From an uncultured Collinsella sp. (GTDB lineage Bacteria > Actinomycetota > Coriobacteriia > Coriobacteriales > Coriobacteriaceae): 23,284 nt of DNA. Below the pieces are notes generated by a model. The model was not told the DNA's origin. It ran no database searches and saw only the letters and a program-made list of their open reading frames with translations. The position numbers were made by a program, and so were the translations under genes. The DNA is taken from the NCBI GenBank assembly GCA_900542165.1, contig UQMM01000031.1:1-23284 (forward strand). The letters are read 5' to 3'. Below are positions 12,821 through 20,690 of the stretch, one piece after another. How positions within the stretch are numbered: the first letter of the stretch is position 1; every line of letters starts with the position of its first letter.

Positions 12821-15721
12821 TCACGACAGCTTGACGATCGGCGCAAAGCCCTTCATCAGCTTTTTGGTCTGGCCGGTCTTTTCGAATTGGACCTCGATCA
12901 TGTCTCCGGCGACCGAGATCACGGTACCCGTGCCAAAGGTCTTATGACTCACGGTATCGCCCGCGGAAAAGTCCTGCGATGCGCTGGCGCGATCGACCTT
13001 GCGCTCCACCGTCGGCGACACCTTGGATGACGGCTTTTTGGCTCGCGGCGCGCCCGAGCCAAAGGTCGAGGCAACACGGCCAGCGTCGGGCGAAACCCCA
13101 CGATGGCGCTCGGTGCCATAAGTGCTGCCGCCAAAGAAGTCATCGAAGCTCGATCCGCTGCGCGATCCAGAGCCGCCGGTCGAGCGCGTATGCGAGCCAA
13201 ACACCTTGCCGCCATACATGTCCGAGCCCATACCCGAGCCAAACGTGCCGTGACGGTCGCCGCGCTTCTCCCAGCCCGTGCCCTCAAAACCGGCAGAACC
13301 GATACCGCTAAACTCGATGTCCTCAAACGGGATCTCGTTGAGGAAGCGCGAGCGCGGATTGGCAGAGGTCGAGCCGTAGGTGCGACGCGTGGCCGCATAG
13401 GTCAGGAACAGGCGCTTGCGAGCACGCGTGATGGCGACGTAGGCCAAGCGACGCTCCTCCTCGAGCTTGCCCGGATCGTCACTGCCGCCAAAGTCGTGCA
13501 CGTGCGGGAAGATGCCCTCCTCCATGCCAGCCACGAACACCGCCGGGAACTCCAGGCCCTTGGCGGAGTGGATGGTCATCATAGTGATAGCATGCGTCTC
13601 GCCGGCCAGGGAATCCAAGTCGGAGCGCAGGGCCAGCCACTCCATGAGTGCCGGCAGCGCCTTACAGGTGAGCGGACCGTAGGTGCGCTCGATCTCGTCA
13701 GCATGCACGGCGCCCGCCGGCAGCTCAGTCGGCGCGGCATACGCGTTGCCCGCGATGGCGGCGGCCAGGGCATCCTGCGGAGAAAGCGCCGGAGCGGCCA
13801 GGCTATCGAGCGGATTGGAACCAGCGGCATCACGCGCGCCAACGAGCGCCTCAAACGAAGACACGGGCGCAGACGGGCCGGGCTCGGGCGCAGGCGCGCT
13901 CACCACAACGGGCTCGGGCTCAACGTCGGCGGGCACATCGGCAACACCGGCTGCGCGCAGCTCTTCCAAGCTCTCGAGCGTACCCTCGATATCCTCGTGC
14001 GTCTCCTCAAATTCGGCTGCGACGCCCAAGAATTCCTGGATGTTCTCGGCGCGGCTCTCGGACTCCATGGTGCCCTCGGCGCGGAAAGCCTGCAGCAGGC
14101 CCGTCTTCTCGACGATCATCTCGACGACGTCCTTGAGCTCGCCGTCCATGCGACGGCCCTCGCGCACCAGCGCCACAAAGCTCGACAGGCCGTTGCGCAC
14201 CTTGGCGCTAAACATGCCCGTCTCGGCGCACGCGATCTCGCAGGCCTGGAAGAACGAACAACGGTTGTCGCGCGCCAGCTGCTCGATCTTTTGGATCGAG
14301 GTGGAGCCGATGCCGCGGCGCGGCGTGTTGATGACGCGCTTGACGCTCATCTCGTCTGCCGGGTTCACGATCATCTTGAGGTAGGCCATGACGTCGCGAA
14401 TCTCGGCACGGTCGAAGAATCGCGTGCCGCCCACGATCTTGTAGGGCACGCCCGCACGCAGGAACATATCTTCGAGAATACGCGACTGGGCGTTGGTGCG
14501 GTAGAACACAGCGATGTCGTCGTAGCTCGTGCCCTTGGAGTGCAGCTTTTCGATCTCGCCGGCAATCCAGCGGCCCTCGTCGCGCTCATCGCTTGCCTGG
14601 AAGGCCTGGATCTTCTCGCCGTCGCCCTCGGCCGTAAACAGGCGCTTGTCCTTGCGCTGCGAGTTGTGGCGCACCACGGCATTGGCGGCGCTCAGGATGT
14701 GACCCGTAGAGCGGTAGTTCTGCTCCAGCTTGACGGTCTTGCAGTTTTTAAAGTCCTTCTCAAAGTCCAGGATGTTGGTGATGTCGGCGCCACGCCAGCT
14801 GTAAATGGACTGGTCATCGTCACCCACGACCATGAGGTTTTGGTACTTGGCGGCCAGCAGGTTGGCGATCTCGTACTGGACGTGGTTGGTGTCCTGATAC
14901 TCGTCGACGCTAATGTAGCGGAAACGCTCTTGGTACTTGTCGAGCACCTCGGGGCGGGTGCGCAGCAGCTCGAGCGTGCGCACGAGCAGGTCGTCGAAGT
15001 CCATCGCGTTGGCGGCGCGCAGGCGGCGTTCCAGCTCCAGGTAGACCTGCGCGGCCTTTTTGTCGTTGGGGCTGTCGGCGGATTTGAGCATGTCCTCGGG
15101 GCCGATCATGGCGTTTTTGGCCGAACTGATCTTGCTGCGGATCATATTGATGGGGAATTGCTTTTGCTCGATACCGAGCGCCTGCATAATATCGCGCACC
15201 ATGCGCTTGGAATCGTCGTCATCGTAGATGGTGAACTGACCGGTGTAGCCCAGCAGGTCAGCGTCCTCGCGCAGCATGCGCACGCACATAGCATGGAAGG
15301 TGCACACCCACATGCCGCGGGTACCGCTGGGGATGAGTGCCGCCAGACGCTCGCGCATCTCGGCCGCGGCCTTGTTGGTAAACGTGATGGCAAGGATCTG
15401 CCAGGGCTTAACGCCCAGGTCGCCGAGCATATGTGCGATGCGGAAGGTCAAGACGCGGGTCTTGCCCGAGCCGGCGCCGGCAAGCACCAGCAACGGACCC
15501 TCGGTGGTCAGGACCGCCTCGCGCTGGGCGGGATTAAGGCTGTCGATGTCGACAAGCGGCTTGGCGGGTTTGGGTGCCGGCGCGGGAGCGTCGTAGATGT
15601 CGAGCGGGACGAGCTCGGGCTCCGGCGCAGCGGGGGCGGTGTATGCATCGAGCGGCACGGATTCCGGCGTGGGCGGCACGGGTACTGCGGCGTTCTTTTC
15701 CCAGGGCAAGGGCTGGGTCAT
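12821..15721 (-). CDS. pcrA: ATP-dependent DNA helicase PcrA/UvrD
   Basis: Superfamily 1A 3'-5' helicase for DNA repair and for clearing conflicts with replication and transcription. Motifs in order: Walker A AGAGSGKT (81-88), ITFTNKAAAEMRERL (112-126), VDEYQDTN (272-279), VVGDDDQSIYSWRG (298-311), LEQNYRS (332-338), TIHSAKGLEFPAVFVAGMEEG (716-736) and YVAITRARKRLFLTYA (761-776). The C-terminal 919-965 is the Tudor-like module (FGTGTVISVAGD) that contacts RNA polymerase in other bacteria. At 966 residues it is longer than usual because of a Pro/Ala-rich N-terminal tail (1-55), a low-complexity insert at about 590-690 within the 2B region, and a Gly/Ser-rich stretch at about 800-915. The start at 15721 follows GAGGAG by six bases. 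Confidence 0.96.
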   Translation of the reverse strand: MTQPLPWEKNAAVPVPPTPESVPLDAYTAPAAPEPELVPLDIYDAPAPAPKPAKPLVDIDSLNPAQREAVLTTEGPLLVLAGAGSGKTRVLTFRIAHMLGDLGVKPWQILAITFTNKAAAEMRERLAALIPSGTRGMWVCTFHAMCVRMLREDADLLGYTGQFTIYDDDDSKRMVRDIMQALGIEQKQFPINMIRSKISSAKNAMIGPEDMLKSADSPNDKKAAQVYLELERRLRAANAMDFDDLLVRTLELLRTRPEVLDKYQERFRYISVDEYQDTNHVQYEIANLLAAKYQNLMVVGDDDQSIYSWRGADITNILDFEKDFKNCKTVKLEQNYRSTGHILSAANAVVRHNSQRKDKRLFTAEGDGEKIQAFQASDERDEGRWIAGEIEKLHSKGTSYDDIAVFYRTNAQSRILEDMFLRAGVPYKIVGGTRFFDRAEIRDVMAYLKMIVNPADEMSVKRVINTPRRGIGSTSIQKIEQLARDNRCSFFQACEIACAETGMFSAKVRNGLSSFVALVREGRRMDGELKDVVEMIVEKTGLLQAFRAEGTMESESRAENIQEFLGVAAEFEETHEDIEGTLESLEELRAAGVADVPADVEPEPVVVSAPAPEPGPSAPVSSFEALVGARDAAGSNPLDSLAAPALSPQDALAAAIAGNAYAAPTELPAGAVHADEIERTYGPLTCKALPALMEWLALRSDLDSLAGETHAITMMTIHSAKGLEFPAVFVAGMEEGIFPHVHDFGGSDDPGKLEEERRLAYVAITRARKRLFLTYAATRRTYGSTSANPRSRFLNEIPFEDIEFSGIGSAGFEGTGWEKRGDRHGTFGSGMGSDMYGGKVFGSHTRSTGGSGSRSGSSFDDFFGGSTYGTERHRGVSPDAGRVASTFGSGAPRAKKPSSKVSPTVERKVDRASASQDFSAGDTVSHKTFGTGTVISVAGDMIEVQFEKTGQTKKLMKGFAPIVKLS

Positions 15722-15861
15722 GGGCGACTCCTCATCTGACGGACGGCGCGCCTGCGGGCAGCGCCATAGTTTGAGCCGTACCAGTATACCGAGCCGCGCG
15801 GACACCGACGCAAATCACACCACGACTCCGTGCGTCACCGTCAGGCCCGCCCCAGCGGATT

Positions 15862-15893
15862 TGGCGCAATGGGGTCAGGTTACTTTGCACCAA
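15862..15893 (+). repeat. Stem-loop repeat, copy 2 (pairs with 5615-5646)
   Basis: TGGCGCAA, a loop with GGGGTCAGGTTACT, and TTGCACCA, with 30 of 32 bases identical to the minus-strand copy at 5615-5646. One of the two differences falls in the stem (C for T) and would leave a C-A mismatch there. Confidence 0.7.
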
Positions 15894-15944
15894 TCTATTG
15901 ACAATCACGAAACCGCCGATGTCATGGCAGCAGCAGCGAGCGAC

Positions 15945-16034
15945 GGTCAGGGCGAACAAATTGGCATGAAAAGGGGGCGGCATAGACCTTTTGGTCATGC
16001 CACCCCCTTTGAATGACAAGTTGTCGCCCTGACC
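15945..16034 (-). terminator. Long hairpin terminator after uppP
   Basis: On the minus strand an outer stem of 11 perfect pairs (GGTCAGGGCGA, 15945-15955, with 16024-16034) encloses an inner stem with AAAGGGGG paired to CCCCCTTT and GGTC/GACC around an AAAA loop (15969-16010). The inner stem is followed by TTTTC, as in an intrinsic terminator. It starts 20 bases after the uppP stop codon. Confidence 0.75.
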
Positions 16035-16054
16035 GCCGCGCAGCGTCGACTAAG

Positions 16055-17035
16055 TTAGAGGCCGAGCATCGGCTCCAGGACGAAGAAGTACGCGAGCACC
16101 ACGATGCCCAGAATGATGCGGTAGACGCCGAAGCACTTGAAGTCGTGACGGCGGACGAAGCCCATAAGCCACTTGATAGCGATGAGCGAAACCACAAAGG
16201 CCACAACGCAGCCCACGCCCAGGATGGCGACCTCGTTGGCACCGAACGTACCGCCCTTGATGAAATACTTGACCAGCTTGAGCGCACTCGCGCCAAACAT
16301 GACAGGGATGGCCAGGAAGAACGTAAACTTGGACGCCACCGAACGCGTGCAGCCCAAAAGCAGGCCGCCGATGATGGTGGAACCGGAGCGCGACGTGCCC
16401 GGAATCAGCGAGAGCACCTGGAAGCATCCGATGCCCAGGGCGGTCTTCCAACTTAGGTCCTCGAGCGTGGTGATGGAACCAAAGTCCAGATCCTCGTCAT
16501 CGCCCTCATCCTCAGCGGTAGCCGCGGCGGGCGCCGCAAAGTGCGCACCGGCGGGACGTCCACCCGACACCACAGCACGCGAACCAAACGAACCGGCAAC
16601 GGCCATTTCCTCGCGCTTGCTCGCGCGCCAGTTCTCGATCACGATAAACAGCACGCCGTACACAATGAGCGCCAGCGCCACGACGGGAGCATTGTAGAAA
16701 TGCTCCTCCATCCAGTCGTTGAGCGGCAGGCCGATCGCCGCGGCGGGAATGCAGCCGAGCACAATCTTGCCCCACAGCACCCAGGTGTCGCGACGGCCCT
16801 CCTTGCCCTTGCTAGGCGAGAACGGATTGAGCTCATGGAAGAACAGCACACAGACGGCCAGAATGGCGCCGAGCTGGATCACGACCAGGAACATATTCCA
16901 GAACGTCTCGCTCACGTTCATCTTGACGAACTCGTCCACCAAGATCATGTGACCGGTCGACGAAACGGGCAGCCATTCGGTGATGCCCTCGACCAGGCCC
17001 ATGAAGGCAGATTTTAGAAGCTCGATAATATCCAA
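16055..17035 (-). CDS. uppP: Undecaprenyl-diphosphate phosphatase UppP (BacA)
   Basis: Membrane enzyme that dephosphorylates undecaprenyl diphosphate to recycle the lipid carrier for cell wall synthesis; extra copies give bacitracin resistance. Motif 1 is VEGITEWLPVSSTGHM with Glu16, Glu20 and His29; motif 2 is PGTSRSGST with Arg216. Multiple membrane segments surround them. The start is taken as TTG at 17033-17035: GAGGGGG lies just upstream and the protein then begins MDIIELLK as family members do. A GTG seven to eight codons earlier (17056) is the alternative. At 326 residues it is about 50 longer than usual, owing to an Ala-rich and then acidic segment at about 140-193, between membrane segments and probably cytoplasmic. 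It is divergent from usp. Confidence 0.94.
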   Translation of the reverse strand: MDIIELLKSAFMGLVEGITEWLPVSSTGHMILVDEFVKMNVSETFWNMFLVVIQLGAILAVCVLFFHELNPFSPSKGKEGRRDTWVLWGKIVLGCIPAAAIGLPLNDWMEEHFYNAPVVALALIVYGVLFIVIENWRASKREEMAVAGSFGSRAVVSGGRPAGAHFAAPAAATAEDEGDDEDLDFGSITTLEDLSWKTALGIGCFQVLSLIPGTSRSGSTIIGGLLLGCTRSVASKFTFFLAIPVMFGASALKLVKYFIKGGTFGANEVAILGVGCVVAFVVSLIAIKWLMGFVRRHDFKCFGVYRIILGIVVLAYFFVLEPMLGL

Positions 17036-17171
17036 AGGGACCCCCTCGTTAGACACCCGCCGATATTGTCTGCGGACGGTGCGGGCGATGTCCCATTATC
17101 AACCGTTGGCGGCGCGCCTGCGCCTACCCTTACCAAAAAACTCGCCCGTTCACAGAATTGCGAGCGGTCAA

Positions 17172-17192
17172 ACCCAAATCCTTGGGTATAAC
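17172..17192 (+). promoter_or_regulatory. Possible usp promoter: TATAAC with a small palindrome
   Basis: ACCCAA (17172-17177) and TTGGGT (17182-17187) form a perfect inverted repeat that ends in GGGTATAAC. TATAAC (17187-17192) is a fair -10 hexamer, 90 bases before the usp start. GGGTAT also resembles the -10 of general-stress sigma factors, but no GTTT element is found at the expected distance upstream. Confidence 0.3.
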
Positions 17193-17282
17193 TGCAACAA
17201 GATAAAGTGTCCGGCGGCCAACGCGCCCGCGCCCGCCCGATGCACGAGCCCCGCGCCCGTGCGATAGACCAAGGAGGAAACC

Positions 17283-17720
17283 ATGAACGAGGGCTACACC
17301 AAGGTATTTGTTTCACTCGACGGTACTGAGCAGCAGGATTTTGTGCTCGCACGCGCCATCAAGGTCGCCGCGAACAACGGCGCCAAGCTAATCATCGGCC
17401 ACGTTATCGATTCCACGGCGCTCGAGAGCGCCGGTTCCTATCCGGTCGATCTGGTCAACGGCCTAGAGGAGGCATTTAAGAACTCCATCGCCAAGCAGCT
17501 CGAAGAGGCCAAGGCCAATCCCGATATTCCCGAGGTCGAGGTCATGATTCGCGCCGGCCGCATTCGCGAGACGCTCAAGGACGAGATGCTCGACGTGGTT
17601 AAGCCCGACCTGGTGCTCTGCGGCGCCCGCGGCCTGTCCTCGATCAAGTATGCGCTCCTGGGTTCGATTTCGACGTTCCTGCTACGCAATACGGACTGCG
17701 ACATCTTGGTCGTGAAGTAG
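17283..17720 (+). CDS. Universal stress protein, UspA family
   Basis: A cytoplasmic 145-residue single-domain stress protein, normal length for the family. The N-terminus KVFVSLDGTEQQDFVLARAIKVAA is the typical first strand and helix. The C-terminal GARGLSSIKYALLGSIST fits the nucleotide-binding pattern G-2X-G-9X-G-S, so this is an ATP-binding Usp rather than the non-binding UspA type. GGAGG six bases before the ATG supports the start. It is monocistronic, with a long hairpin and a strong terminator behind it. Members help survival under starvation and other stresses, but the specific role cannot be read from the sequence. Confidence 0.93.
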   Translation: MNEGYTKVFVSLDGTEQQDFVLARAIKVAANNGAKLIIGHVIDSTALESAGSYPVDLVNGLEEAFKNSIAKQLEEAKANPDIPEVEVMIRAGRIRETLKDEMLDVVKPDLVLCGARGLSSIKYALLGSISTFLLRNTDCDILVVK

Positions 17721-17733
17721 GTTCCTTCCCGTC

Positions 17734-17824
17734 GGCGCAAGGCCTGCGGGGTTATCACGCCGACGTCCTCGCCGCTTCGCGGCTGCGGGATGTCGGCTTA
17801 GATAACCCCTCCCGGCCTTGCGCC
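17734..17824. repeat. Long imperfect hairpin after usp
   Basis: GGCGCAAGGCC at 17734-17744 pairs with 17814-17824; GGGGTTATC pairs with GATAACCCC, and GCCGAC with GTCGGC, further in. The apex is GCCGC TTC GCGGC. The structure starts 13 bases after the usp stop and is followed by the intrinsic terminator at 17865. It has no T-run of its own. Confidence 0.65.
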
Positions 17825-17864
17825 TTCGTCACCGTACTTCAGCGAGTTGGCTGATAAAAGATGG

Positions 17865-17895
17865 CGTGCCGCCCCGATTGGGGCGGCACGTTTTT
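17865..17895 (+). terminator. Strong intrinsic terminator after usp
   Basis: CGTGCCGCCCC (17865-17875) pairs perfectly with GGGGCGGCACG (17880-17890) around GATT and is followed by TTTTT (17891-17895). On the minus strand the stem is followed by CCATCTTTT, so it may also act weakly for the histidine kinase transcript. Confidence 0.88.
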
Positions 17896-17973
17896 GTTAT
17901 GGGGGATTCATTTGAGCCCCATAGTTGTGTTCACGTTCGGGAACATTGCCGTCCGCACCGCAAGACGGCCCGT

Positions 17974-19017
17974 CTACTCAAAGTATTGGAACTTGTTCGT
18001 CGAGAAGGCGAATGTTACGACGAAGCCTTTGCCGGGACCGGATGCTACGGTGACGTCGATGCCCATCTTGGAGCACAGGCGCGCCACCAGGTAGAGGCCG
18101 ATGCCCGTTGCACGCTTGGTGGTGCGGCCGTTGTCGCCGGTAAAGCCCTTCTCGAACACACGCGGCAGGTCGGCCGCGCTCACGCCGCAGCCGTTGTCCG
18201 CGACGGTAAGCTCGATGCGCTCGCTCGCCAGGCCCTCGTCCAGCAACGCACCCGAAAACACGATCTTTGCGCCGTCCTCACGCGCATATTTTATGCTGTT
18301 CTGAATGAGCTGGCCCAGAATAAACTCGAGCCACTTCTCGTCGGTAAAGACCTCAAAGTCGAGGTTCTCGCACACCGGAGCCACGTGCGCCGCGATGAGC
18401 TCGCGGGCGTTGGCTTTAATCGCACCCGTCACCAGAGCCTTGAGGTTCCAGCGTCGAATCAGGTAATCGCGCTCCACAACCTCCGAGCGCGCGTAGTACA
18501 GCGCCTGGTCGATATAGCGCTCCACGCGAGCCAGCTCGCGACCGAGGTCATCTACGCGCGACAGGTCATCTTCGCTGCCGTCCAGGTTTTCCAAAATCAG
18601 ATGGGCTGCTGCCAGGGGCAGCTTGGCCTCGTGGACCCAGCTCTCGATATAGTCGCGGTAGTCATCGGTCTGGCGCCGGCCTTCCGCCACCTCATCGCAT
18701 GCCGCCTTGCCCACCCGGCGCAAGACCTCGTACTCGAGCTCGCCCTCGGCATAGGTCGGGCATTGCACCATCTCCTGCACCCATGCGGGACTCTCGAGCT
18801 CCTCGGCCGCACGCTCCAGCTGGCGCAGAAAACGACGACGGCGCGCGTACTCGATCACGATGCCGAGCATACCAAAGATAAAGGACACACCAACCGCCAC
18901 GACCACGATAGAAACGGGTGCGCCGGCGACCGTCAGCACAAAGCAGCTCAGCAGCACACCGCACGTCCACACGGCGACGGGAAGCAGCGCATCTTTAAAG
19001 AACTTGCCAAACGACAT
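17974..19017 (-). CDS. Sensor histidine kinase, intramembrane-sensing (BceS-like) type
   Basis: Membrane sensor kinase of 347 residues. Two hydrophobic segments (about 11-31 and 34-55) are joined by only a few residues, so there is almost no external domain, as in intramembrane-sensing kinases. The dimerisation helix has ESWVHEAKLPLAA with the phosphorylated His129, like the WVHQxKxP box of BceS-type kinases. The ATP domain shows LIQNSIKYA (N box), DNGCGV (G1), FEKGFTG (F box) and GIGLYL (G2). The start lies nine bases after the response regulator stop, with AGGGG overlapping that stop, so the two are coupled. BceS-type kinases usually respond to cell-envelope antibiotics through a partner ABC transporter; none is next to it here. 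The stimulus is unknown. Confidence 0.92.
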   Translation of the reverse strand: MSFGKFFKDALLPVAVWTCGVLLSCFVLTVAGAPVSIVVVAVGVSFIFGMLGIVIEYARRRRFLRQLERAAEELESPAWVQEMVQCPTYAEGELEYEVLRRVGKAACDEVAEGRRQTDDYRDYIESWVHEAKLPLAAAHLILENLDGSEDDLSRVDDLGRELARVERYIDQALYYARSEVVERDYLIRRWNLKALVTGAIKANARELIAAHVAPVCENLDFEVFTDEKWLEFILGQLIQNSIKYAREDGAKIVFSGALLDEGLASERIELTVADNGCGVSAADLPRVFEKGFTGDNGRTTKRATGIGLYLVARLCSKMGIDVTVASGPGKGFVVTFAFSTNKFQYFE

Positions 19018-19026
19018 AGCCGGCCC

Positions 19027-19698
19027 CTAGACCGAATAGCCCTGGCCGCGGTGCGTCGTCAAATACCCCTTGATGCCGATTTTTTCGAGCGTGGTGCGCA
19101 GGCGGTTGATGTTGACGGTGAGCGTATTGTCGTCCACGAAGGCGTCGGAGTCCCACAGGTCCTGCATGATGGCCGAGCGCGAGACGATCTTGCCCGCGCG
19201 GCTCAGAAGCAGCGAGAGAATACGCAGCTCGTTTTTGGTGAGCTCGGTACTGATGCCGGTTTGCATGTTGGTGACCATGGAGCGAGCGAGATCGAGCTCC
19301 AGTCCCTTGTGGACAAGTGTGCTGCGCTCGCCCGCCGTCGCGGTGCGACGCAGCAAGGCATTGATGCGCGCCACGAGCACACGGGCGCTGTAGGGCTTGG
19401 GAACAAAGTCGTCCGCGCCGAGCGTCATGGCCATGACCTCGTCGATCTCGGTCGTGCGCGACGTGAGGACGATGATGGGAACCTCTGATTCGCGACGAAC
19501 CTCGTGGCAGATATGCTGGCCGTCCTTGACGGGAAGCGTGAGGTCGAGCAGCACCAGGTCGGGCGCGGCGGCGAGAATATCGCACGAGACATGCTCAAAC
19601 GATTCGCAGGCCTCGATTTCAAACCCGGCGCGGGCAAGGATGTCGGCAAGCTCGCGACGAATGGGTTCGTCGTCCTCAACGATATAGATCAGCGCCAT
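19027..19698 (-). CDS. Response regulator, OmpR/PhoB family
   Basis: A 223-residue DNA-binding response regulator. The receiver domain has the acidic pair Asp9-Asp10, the phosphorylated Asp52 in VLLDLTLPVKDG, Thr79 and Lys101 in FVPKPY. The C-terminal winged helix ends in LRTTLEKIGIKGYLTTHRGQGYSV, typical of OmpR/BceR-like regulators. The start at 19698 gives the normal N-terminus MALIYIVEDDEP and has GGGGAG upstream; an earlier in-frame start would add 23 residues unlike the family. It is the first gene of a two-gene unit with the kinase. Targets are not known; uppP, 2 kb away, is a natural candidate because BceR-like regulators often control envelope-stress genes, but no shared site was seen. 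Confidence 0.94.
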   Translation of the reverse strand: MALIYIVEDDEPIRRELADILARAGFEIEACESFEHVSCDILAAAPDLVLLDLTLPVKDGQHICHEVRRESEVPIIVLTSRTTEIDEVMAMTLGADDFVPKPYSARVLVARINALLRRTATAGERSTLVHKGLELDLARSMVTNMQTGISTELTKNELRILSLLLSRAGKIVSRSAIMQDLWDSDAFVDDNTLTVNINRLRTTLEKIGIKGYLTTHRGQGYSV

Positions 19699-19830
19699 GG
19701 ATTCCGCTCCCCTCTTGGTTGTCTTGCCACCATTATGGCTGCGAAACTGCAGGTGCGCGCCACGCACGTCGCCAAGGTGACAGAACTGTTCGCGAGCGGG
19801 GGCGTTTTGTCCGTCTTACGCTCGCGACGG

Positions 19831-19877
19831 GAACGGGGACCAAAATGATTATTAAATCCCCGTCCCAGAATAATCAT
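19831..19877. repeat. Nested inverted repeat between the unrecognised gene and the two-component system
   Basis: ATGATTATT (19845-19853) pairs perfectly with AATAATCAT (19869-19877) around a 15-base loop. The loop contains ATCCCCGTCCC, nearly the reverse complement of GGGAACGGGGAC just upstream (19829-19840), so two alternative pairings compete. It begins right at the stop codon of the gene at 19878. It may be a transcript end or an extragenic repeat. Confidence 0.5.
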
Positions 19878-20609
19878 TTAGCGGCGGGCACGGAGCTTTT
19901 CGTAGCCTTCAGCGAAGAAGGCGACCGTGGCGGCGTCGGCCTCGGCGGCGTCGGCCTCGGTTGCGGGGACCACGCCGTGCTCGTCGCTCACCAGGAACAA
20001 GGCGCCCTTGAGCTGTGCGGGAATATCTACGCGCGTGACCGGGATGCCCTTGGTCTGGGCCAGCTGCTCAATGAGCGTCGCCGTGCCGCACAGGCACTCG
20101 TCCGCTGGCGCCACAAAGGCAAGCTCGCCGTTATCGACGGCGGCGAGCAGCTCGGGCGCCACGCCGGTTTCGTCGGCCTCGGAGCGGGCCTCGGCGGAGC
20201 GGGCACGTAGCGCCTTGGCCGACGTATCGGCGAGCGGCTCGTACTCCCCCACCGTCATGGCGGCGTTGCCGTTAACGTCGATCACTAGCATGAGTACGCC
20301 GTCGTGCGCAGTGTAATCGCCCTCGGCAAGCGACCACTCAACGTGCTGCTTGGCCCAACTGAGCATGTTATGGGTAAGCGGCTCGCCCTGCACCAAGCGC
20401 TCGGACAGCGCACGAATGTGGCGGTTGAGCATGGGCACCTTTTTGTTGGACATGCGCCAGCGGCAGATAAGCGCGGGCTTGTCGAGCGTAAACTTCTCGA
20501 CCGCCTCCTGATTGGCGCAAAAGTCCTCGTACGCACGCTGATCCTCGGCATTGCCAAACAGCTCGGCATCATCAATCTGGGGCATGGTCATACCTTTCGT
20601 GTTAGTCAT
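19878..20609 (-). CDS. Protein of unknown function (243 aa)
   Basis: Not recognised with confidence. It is soluble and acidic, with no signal peptide or membrane segment. It begins with an acidic stretch (IDDAELFGNAEDQRAYEDF); the middle has GVLMLVIDVNGNAAMTVGEYEPL, which looks like a beta-hairpin; residues about 125-160 are Ala/Glu-rich and probably helical. The end has LAFVAPADECLCGTATLIEQLAQ, IPVTRVDIPAQLKGALFLVSDEHG and a short helix. The last part loosely recalls SseB-type domains, but I do not claim it. Starts at 20609 (AGAGG five bases upstream) and 20585 (AAAGG seven bases upstream) are both plausible; the longer one is given. It follows purH behind a terminator, so it is probably transcribed alone. 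Confidence 0.75.
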   Translation of the reverse strand: MTNTKGMTMPQIDDAELFGNAEDQRAYEDFCANQEAVEKFTLDKPALICRWRMSNKKVPMLNRHIRALSERLVQGEPLTHNMLSWAKQHVEWSLAEGDYTAHDGVLMLVIDVNGNAAMTVGEYEPLADTSAKALRARSAEARSEADETGVAPELLAAVDNGELAFVAPADECLCGTATLIEQLAQTKGIPVTRVDIPAQLKGALFLVSDEHGVVPATEADAAEADAATVAFFAEGYEKLRARR

Positions 20610-20625
20610 TCCGTCCTCTTATACC

Positions 20626-20661
20626 AAAAAGACGGCCCTCCAAACGGAGCGACCGTCTTTT
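20626..20661 (-). terminator. Intrinsic terminator of purH
   Basis: On the minus strand AAAAGACGG pairs with CCGTCTTTTT, with CTCC/GGAG pairing inside, and the right arm ends in a run of five T. It begins 29 bases after the purH stop codon. Confidence 0.85.
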
Positions 20662-20690
20662 GCAGAGATTATTTTGTTTCGGGGCGAAAC

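Larger units (their letters stand above)
15722..16054. other. Gene-free spacer between uppP and pcrA
   Basis: This 333-base spacer has no gene. It holds the second copy of the 32-base stem-loop repeat (15862-15893) and the long hairpin behind uppP (15945-16034). The pcrA promoter must lie here or be read through from uppP; no clear hexamers stand out. Confidence 0.55.

Noticed and set aside
12750..12947. A short open frame on the plus strand through the right arm of the long hairpin
   Set aside because: It has no ribosome site and overlaps the 3' end of pcrA; the hairpin explains the sequence better.
13103..15739. An open frame of about 880 codons on the plus strand
   Set aside because: It is antisense to pcrA, which has every helicase motif. 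No ribosome site or recognisable domain supports it.
17184..17192. GGGTATAAC as a general-stress sigma factor promoter for usp
   Set aside because: The -10-like half fits, but no GTTT-like -35 lies 12-17 bases upstream, so a stress-sigma promoter is not claimed.
17014..17352. A minus-strand open frame across the uppP-usp spacer
   Set aside because: It overlaps both the start of usp and the end of the spacer in the wrong frame and has no family features.
17818..19488. An open frame of about 550 codons on the plus strand
   Set aside because: It is antisense to the two-component system and begins within the hairpin behind usp. It has no domain and no start signal.
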